From: Apoderus coryli
Lineage: Eukaryota; Arthropoda; Insecta; Coleoptera; Attelabidae
Direction: 5' to 3'
DNA length: 64,000 bases
Assembly: GCA_911728435.2 (NCBI GenBank)
Contig: OU452200.1
Span: 30,209,715-30,273,714 of the forward strand
Shown: piece after piece, positions 57,890 to 64,000 of the stretch
Layout of the letters: each line of letters starts with the position of its first letter
How positions within the stretch are numbered: the first letter of the stretch is position 1
Translations under genes and position numbers: made by a program
Notes under the pieces: model-generated
What the model was told of the DNA's origin: nothing
The model's database searches: none
The model's input: only the letters and a program-made list of their open reading frames with translations

Positions 57890-57894
<5 letters not shown>
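57618..57894. repeat. GGAGGC subterminal-motif cluster, right
   Basis: Five TGGAGGC(C/A) motifs. The outer edge GATAGGTAGGCCAAT (57880-57894) is the approximate complement of the outer edge at 52615-52630, and it too abuts an (AT)n tract (57893-57921). The clusters could be the two ends of one ~5.3-kb element or two short copies. Confidence 0.6.
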
Positions 57895-57921
<27 letters not shown>

Positions 57922-58629
57922 CTCTAGAATGATAATCCCGTAGTACAAAAATGTAACCAAAAGTGTAGAGCTATCCATAATGCGCATGATCACCAGTAAC
58001 TTATTTTTCAACAGGACCGGCTTTGATTAAATGTAATATTACTGTTATATGTATATTTAAAATTAAATTTTACCATTTGGTAATTCAAATAAAAAAATGG
58101 AATAAAGGAATTTAAGAAATAAAAAATTACATTAAATATCTAAATACTTTATTGTCTAACAGGTACAACCCAATAATAATAAATCTAAGCAGAAACGAGA
58201 AATAAGTAAAAATTCAAATACTGGAAAATATCGTAAGGACTTAAGCATTCTAATTATTTATTTTATTATTATATAATATTTGTTTGTTTATACAACCACC
58301 TTAGGCGTCTTACCTCTCTACAGCCTTCAAAGAAGGGGTGCAAGAAACAGTGACTTCACGAATATTTTCCGTGTCCGGTTTACATGGACTTCCATATCAT
58401 CCCTACTACTCGCAATAGTATTTTGTGACAAAACATGGTTGGTAGAACTTTTATTCTCAGCAATTTCATGGAGGATTCTATAATTAACTATATTCCAGTT
58501 TAACAACAGAATTCAAACGAACTTTGTATACCTACACAACGTAGGAAATATATTCTTGACATACATATCATGCATTTTTGACAGACTGCTTTTAAGTAAA
58601 CAGTGTCTTGATATCAAACGATTAAGAAT
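57922..58629. other. No gene; possible 3' UTR of the minus-strand THAP gene
   Basis: Contains, on the minus strand, AATAAA near 58149-58155, which could serve the THAP exon ending at 58630. Otherwise uninformative. Confidence 0.35.
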
Positions 58630-58977
58630 TTAACTTCCACTCTCATTTATATAATCTCTTCTTTTCAACAAAAGTTTGGGAACTGCATCGGGTACGAGGG
58701 TGATCCTCTTGCCGTCTTCTCTACAAATGATATCTTCTGCAGCGAAATGCTTACTGCATATGACATTCCCATCACATACATTTTCTGTACTAGGATCCCA
58801 ATGCCCGCATCCAAACATCATGTCTGTTTTTTTGTCAAGCTAAAAATGAGTATCATGTCAATGGTATCATATTGACTCAAACTGAGACTGTTAGAAACCC
58901 GAAACAATAACTTACTGAAAATATTTAATACCAGGAATGAGACCTTCATTTTTACACCACAACACTATACACCTCAT
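58630..58977 (-). pseudogene. THAP-domain exon pair, minus strand
   Basis: The exon at 58839-58630 starts after TTTTTAG and encodes LDKKTDMMFGCGHWDPSTEN, VCDGNVICSKHFAAED, ITLVPDAVPKLLLKRRDY and a TGA/TAA-type end. ICSKHF and DAVP are the second half of a THAP finger (Cys and His zinc ligands present). Upstream, 58977-58916 encodes MRCIVLWCKNEGLIPGIKYF and ends at a GTAAGT donor, fitting the first half (CxxxxC). Joined directly, the two are out of phase and lack the FP...W part, so either a small exon was lost or the gene is dead. Confidence 0.5.
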
Positions 58978-59480
58978 TGTTTGTTAAATAAACGAACTAC
59001 CAAACCAAAATAACAAATATTAAAAACAATTTTAATCACAAATATGTATATCTATCAACAATTAAAATATACCACGAATAAAACCATAACTCAATTATAT
59101 AACCTATCTGAATTGTTGTGAAGCCGACCCTGACAGATATTCCCACTACGAGAAATGTCATTTGCGAAAACAGACGCTGTTGCGAAATCTCCTAAATTTA
59201 ATAAGATTTGGAAAAAAATGTTTCGTTCATATTGCTTAAAACTAAACAGTATGCAATTTTATTGATAACATTTAATTATTTGATTTTGTCAAGCAGTTTC
59301 GTATGACGCAACATATGGATTTATTTATAAAACAGGTATGTCGCATAAATTCTGTAATTCGAACGACAAAATAGTTTTAAATATGGCAGCTCTGTACTGA
59401 AAATAAGTTACTGAGGAGCATGCGTAGTTCGTGAAAACTCTGCATACTCGTTACACTTTTTGGTATTCGGCTGGATTTAA
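58978..59480. other. No gene recognised
   Basis: AT-rich sequence upstream of the minus-strand THAP exon; would contain its promoter if the gene is active. No motif assigned. Confidence 0.35.
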
Positions 59481-59687
59481 TTAGCATTCTAGAGTACATA
59501 TATAATATAAGATTTCTATGACACAAACCCCTCCATGACTATGAAGTTTTCGACAAAAATATGTCACTAATTCGTATCCGTCCATAGCCATCATCCCAAT
59601 GTTGTCATTTCCATGCACACACCAATGTTCGGCCTCGATGCTTTCCACTTGGTTTGTTGAAATAGATTGTACATTCATCTGACACAT
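59481..59687 (-). pseudogene. Probable LINE endonuclease fragment
   Basis: 68 codons with MCQMNVQSISTNQVESIEAE, HWCVHGNDN, MAMDGYELVTYFCRKL and HGGVCVI. N-x-QSI, E-HW and GY-x-L-x-x-x-FCRxxxxHGGVCI match the first third of insect LINE endonucleases. The middle is shortened, and nothing follows, so it is a small relic. Confidence 0.5.
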
Positions 59688-60145
59688 CTTTATAATATAA
59701 TATGTTTATCACTGTATTCTTGATAATTTTTGCAAGGCAGTTTTTTTCCTGAGAAAAAACCTATTTTGATATGACATGGCCATTGTCTTTATAAAGACAA
59801 TGACATGGCCAAACATTAGGGTCCTGTATTTCAGTATAGATAATTAAATTGATAAATGAAACAACATAAGGGATATTCTTTCGTAGGGATTGATCTGAAC
59901 AAGTGAATGTGATTAAACTGAATGTGATTATACTGAACTGAATATATGGCGAAACCGAAAGATCATCTTTTTTATGTTTGTCTTTCACTTAACCTCGAAA
60001 ACTTGTGAAAACAACCAAATCTGCTGTGAAAACTGGAAAATTATTTCTTCCATGATATTATTATCCATGTCTTAAACTTTTACAATTTATTGGTGTGATT
60101 CCAAATCAGGTAATCTTGCAGTATACATGGGTGAAACTATGGTCT
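59688..60145. other. No gene recognised
   Basis: Includes a short inverted duplication of ATTGTCTTTATAAAGACAAT near 59783-59802. The 59761-59988 minus frame has no domain. Confidence 0.4.
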
Positions 60146-61640
60146 GGGGGGCTTTATTTGAAATCGGTGCAACTTTGCGTGTACGCAAATGACGTCATTT
60201 GCGATTACAAAATGGTGCACGCTTATTTGAAATGCACTGCGAGCGATATGAATTTGCACCACTCGCAACTTTTGCGCATGGGGGTATACCGATCGCAAGT
60301 CAACTTTCGTACACGCAATGCATGACAAGACGTCAGTTTATTTTATTTTTGACATTTCATCAAATAAATTTTAATTTTGATTATCGCGTGGTGGATCTTT
60401 TAATAATTTTGTTAGTTTAAAGAAAAAGTTCTTTTTTGAGTTATTTCAGTTGGTTTATGTTTTATATATGAATTTTAAAAATTTAATTGATAATAATGTA
60501 TTGCCTGGTCTTGAAGTGGCGGGATGTTAATTGGAATGAGTTTTTCAGTAAAATAATGAAAATATTAATCTGTATAAGGTACCTATTCGATAAGAGAGTC
60601 TGTTGAAGTTTCCTTTGTAGTAGGATTTCTTGATACAACTGAAAAACTTTCATTTCGTATGTCGAGAAAACGTTACTTAAATTTATTGTGTATAATTTGA
60701 AGATAATCTAATGCTAGGAAATCAGGAAGTAAAAAAGTCACATTATTCTCAACAGTTTATTTTTAGCTATATATAGGTATATTAAATTATACACAATGAT
60801 AATAATAAATATGTGCATAATTACTACGTTGTCTGAAACTTGTGAGGGACACATTCCACTACTACGAATCATGGTACATGTACCATGAATATGAATAAGT
60901 ACCTCCAGTCTGCATGTGCGTTTTGTACTTGTACTTACAAAACCTAAAAGCAAGATTTCCACAAACACCCGTATTATTAAGTAACTCCATAAATAAGTGC
61001 CCAACCTCTAGAGTCACTTCTGTTGCAGTTATATAATATGATTTCTTCTCCATTATGACATTTATTCCTACTACGGCAAGCATAGTCCACTTATCTGTTT
61101 TCCTGTGTTCCACAGTTCGAATATTAGCAATGAAAATTGTTCTTTTAAGCAAAACAAACAATAATATGATTATGATGAAAATCGAGTACAAATTTGCATA
61201 GTATATTGGTATAGCGCCAAACAACAAACAAAAATAAGAAATCAATGCTTTACACAATACAACAAATTCACAGATTAGGGAGTATTAAATAAATTACTAA
61301 TAAAAACAATCCCGAAAAACTAATATCAATTTAAAAAATTCTAACCTTAAAACATCAAACCAATAACAAATATATGTCATCGAAAACATAGAAGCTACGT
61401 AGTTTTCTTATTCTATGTCGAAATTTCATAAAATCCAAACACTTGATTGGTTGATCTCTACAAAGATAACTGGCAACGTAGCGAGTGAGTGCATCTTTTG
61501 CGTGCACGCAAGTAGGGATGCACACGTTTAATCGCAATTTCAAATAAAGCTATTCGCCCAAAACAAGTTGCGCATACGAACAAATTAACGCAACTTTGCA
61601 TGCACGTAAATATTTGCGATCGATTCAAATAAAGCCCCCC
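60146..61640. mobile_element. DNA element with GGGGGGCTTTATTTGAA termini
   Basis: A 17-bp perfect inverted repeat at 60146-60162 and 61624-61640. Inside each end are CG-rich palindromic motifs: TGCGTGTACGCA and TGACGTCA (60190-60197) on the left, TGCGTGCACGCA (near 61499) and several GCAACTTTGC words on the right. CTTTATTTGAA-like words also repeat internally. No target duplication is obvious. The interior (60420-61350) carries a 131-codon minus frame (60862-61257) of unknown nature. Confidence 0.7.
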
Positions 61641-62322
61641 TGACCGCGCAGTCAGTCGAATTTTTAGGTGACAGAGTGTCACTACTCTAGCGATGTTGCC
61701 AGGTTGATATCTATTCACTATATTGACTGATAGAATGAATAATACAATTTTATGATGTATTTATACAGTGGATTATCATTATCATTGTTTTTTTATTGTA
61801 ATTAGTAATAAATTTATGGAATGCGAAAAATTGGGTTGTTTTAGTACTTGGAATGTTTCTCTTAAAGTAGCTGAGTAAAACTGATGTGACATGCTCATCT
61901 TTCACTCACCTACTGAAGGTTACGTGCGTAAAATGAACCCTTAGTGATGTTGGAATTACATACGATATTAAAGGAAATTACGATTGTAAAATTTATAATA
62001 CATATTTAAACTGGGTTTTCAATAGGATCAAAACTATAAGAAAATAATAAGAACTATTTTACTTATCTATTTAAAAAAAAAAGTTTATTATTATATTGAA
62101 CCAAACTTATTTTAAATAAATTACATAAATAAATAATAAAATAAATACAATAACAAATAATTTCTGATTTTCCATTATTGAGTTGATTTACTGCAAAATA
62201 AAAATTATTATTTTCATAAAAGAATAAGATAATTGACACTCGTGTTTAGGGGAACCAAATTTACGAGCTTCGGACATGTAGATTATTAGCGATTGTGAAC
62301 TTTGTCTCTATAAATGTACACA
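61641..62322. other. No gene recognised
   Basis: AT-rich sequence between the GGGGGG element and the second DD41D copy. Confidence 0.4.
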
Positions 62323-62324
62323 TA

Positions 62325-64000
62325 CAGGGTGGTCCAACGAAAAGTTTGCACCTAGCTTTTCTCTTTTTTTTGTAGTCGAATGCGAAAATGCTCGGACACG
62401 TCGATTTTGCTTTTGAGGGGGACACATTTTAAACATATTTTTCGATCTGCGCCTTTAACCCCCTAGCGGGGGTGAGTAACAACCCTAAAATTTTAAATGG
62501 AAAGAGGGGTCTAATGACATATCATTTGAAAGGACACAAAATTGTCTTTCTAATGATACCCTATTTGTCGAATTTTACTAAAACAGTTAATACGAAAACG
62601 ACTTTAAAGACATTAAGCCGATAATTTTGGTATTAATGAGAAATACAAATAAGTTTTAATTATTGCGAGTGAAAACACCTGCAATCGTTAGTACATTCCA
62701 ATGTTTGTTAGTTTTAACATCGCTTTGTAAAAAAAGTAAACAAGCTGTTAAATTGATTTATTAAAACGTTACATTAACAAATGTTGAAAATGTGACCCAT
62801 TTGATTCCATACAATAATACAGATTTTGTTCAAATCTATTTCTAACATTTTGTAGCATATCAGGTGTTATGTTTCTGCACTCTTCTGTAATGCGTTGGCG
62901 AAGATCTTCTATGGACTCGGGCTTCGTGGCAAAACATTTATTTTTTAAGTGCCCCCAAAGAAAAAAGTCTAAAGGCGATAAATCCGGTGACCTGGCAGGC
63001 CATTCAATTGGGCCCCTCCTTCCAATCCACCGTCCAGGGAACCGGTCATCTAAGAACTGTCTTACAGGAGCCACATAGTGCGGAGGTGCTCCATCTTGCT
63101 GGAAATAAAGCCGATCAGCAGTATGATTTTGGTCATCTTCTATTATTTGTGTTATTAAAGGATCAATTGTGTCTTCAAGCATGTTTAGGTACACTTCACC
63201 AGTTAAATTTCCAGGAATAAAAAGTGGTCCTATAATATGATTTCCTAATATGCCACACCAGACGTTTATTTTTTGAGGATACTGGGTATGAACCTCACGG
63301 AATAAATGTGGGTTACTGTCATCCCAGTAACGGCAATTGTGCCTATTTACAGCTCCATTCAAATAAAATGTGCATTCGTCGGAAAAACAAATGTTAAATA
63401 ATAATTGCGGATCTTCAATTAAACGCTGGCTCATTGCTTCACAAAATTGCAGCCTTCTATCAGGATCATCCTCATTTAGTTCCTGTACTAATTTGATTTT
63501 GTACGGATGAAATTTGTACGCTTTTAAAATTCGTATTATGGACGAACGGGAGACACCTGAGGCTTCAGCTAGTTGACGGGTACTTTGACTATGATCCATT
63601 TCAACATGCCCTAAAACAGCGACTTCCACAGCTTCATTTCTGATCGGTTTCTGCGGCTGGTGTTTTACATTACAGACAGATCCGGTATCTACAAACTTTT
63701 TAACTAACTTGCCAACGTACACATCATTCACATTTTTATCGGGATGTCTCTCATTAAATAAGCGAGCCGTAAGTCTAGCACTACTATTATTTTGAAAATA
63801 AAGTTTAACAATTTCAACTCGTTCTAGAATGGAATAAATCATTTTGTACGGTAAAAGTAAAATAACTTGAGAAGCAACCAAACTGAATCAATGAAAAGAC
63901 TAAAATAAACGGTGTAAATTCTTTTCCTACACGTATCTGCAGTTTTTATTTCAACAAAAAACGCAAACGATTAGTGAGGAATTTAGTTCTGATAAATAAG
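62325..64000 (-). mobile_element. DD41D Tc1/mariner-like transposon, copy 2, cut by window edge
   Basis: Starts CAGGGTGGTCCAACG at 62325 after TA (62323-62324). Orientation is opposite to copy 1. Position 64000 corresponds to about 937 of copy 1, so roughly 410 bp, including the other terminus, lie outside the window. The visible sequence is nearly identical to copy 1. Confidence 0.92.
62769..63842 (-). CDS. DD41D Tc1/mariner-family transposase (copy 2, intact)
   Basis: 357 residues from the ATG at 63842 (complement). The protein is identical to copy 1 except Leu for Phe in the GP-F-FIPG segment. All three catalytic Asp residues and both HTH regions are present. The complement of AATAAA is at 62757-62762. 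Two intact, nearly identical genes about 61 kb apart in inverted orientation mean the family is probably still able to move; whether it is expressed cannot be seen. Confidence 0.93.
   Translation of the reverse strand: MIYSILERVEIVKLYFQNNSSARLTARLFNERHPDKNVNDVYVGKLVKKFVDTGSVCNVKHQPQKPIRNEAVEVAVLGHVEMDHSQSTRQLAEASGVSRSSIIRILKAYKFHPYKIKLVQELNEDDPDRRLQFCEAMSQRLIEDPQLLFNICFSDECTFYLNGAVNRHNCRYWDDSNPHLFREVHTQYPQKINVWCGILGNHIIGPLFIPGNLTGEVYLNMLEDTIDPLITQIIEDDQNHTADRLYFQQDGAPPHYVAPVRQFLDDRFPGRWIGRRGPIEWPARSPDLSPLDFFLWGHLKNKCFATKPESIEDLRQRITEECRNITPDMLQNVRNRFEQNLYYCMESNGSHFQHLLM

Noticed and set aside
60862..61257. 131-codon minus-strand frame as a membrane-protein gene
   Set aside because: A hydrophobic stretch is visible, but there is no known family, and it lies inside the GGGGGG element in AT-rich DNA. 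Left as unidentified.
1..64000. CRISPR array, operons or phage genes
   Set aside because: No regularly spaced direct repeats with unique spacers, and the sequence is clearly from an animal genome with introns and eukaryotic transposons.

Overview
The window looks like an AT-rich insect nuclear genome, plausibly a beetle, although the species cannot be fixed from sequence alone. Reasons: eukaryotic gene structure with GT-AG introns, CR1-, I- and LOA-like LINEs, copia and gypsy elements, Tc1/mariner elements, tRNA-derived SINE-like sequence and THAP-domain exons. No prokaryotic features are present. Coding starts are therefore taken at ATG only. Nearly everything recognisable is mobile DNA. The only host-like coding sequence is THAP-domain exons, and at least one of those genes is decayed.

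Left part (1-15 kb): a complete DD41D Tc1/mariner-like element (526-2612) with unusually long inverted termini and an intact transposase; a 414-bp tandem dimer with internal hairpins, enclosed by an inverted repeat (5500-7126); tRNA-like SINE fragments (12.2-12.9 kb); the first copy of a ~0.7-kb dispersed repeat (13.9 kb); and a 300-bp foldback MITE (14839-15138). The ~5 kb between 7.1 and 12.2 kb is featureless.

15-32 kb: an almost full-length I-type LINE (15498-20400) with two in-frame stops in ORF2 and a damaged gag; two more copies of the ~0.7-kb repeat, one split by a palindromic cluster of tRNA-like units; then a graveyard of fragments (DD41D transposase, two LINE types, mariner, a foldback repeat).

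32-38 kb: a CR1-like LINE on the minus strand (32265-35664) broken by frameshifts, then a gypsy relic (36311-37640) with large internal deletions that ends in a G/T-rich ~55-bp minisatellite (37650-38190).

38.5-51 kb: a multi-layer nest. A THAP gene (exons 38561-38625, 49855-50064, 50123-50204, decayed 3' exons to ~50955) has its first intron occupied by a copia element (38834-49741, exact CATTG target duplication). Copia gag is split by a ~4.48-kb element with ~31-bp inverted termini (42032-46507). Inside that lies a second inverted-repeat element (44674-46283) with subterminal repeats and a decayed DUF7869-type gene. The copia 5' LTR is split by a P-like element with its own THAP exon (47082-49674), which in turn holds a truncated Penelope-like element (47.57-48.80 kb). 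This nest is the most interesting part of the window.

51-64 kb: LINE endonuclease and RT fragments, one enclosed by ~130-bp inverted repeats (53529-55216); two clusters of a GGAGGC subterminal motif; another THAP exon pair (58630-58977, minus); a GGGGGG-ended DNA element (60146-61640); and a second, inverted, nearly identical copy of the DD41D element running off the right edge (62325-64000).
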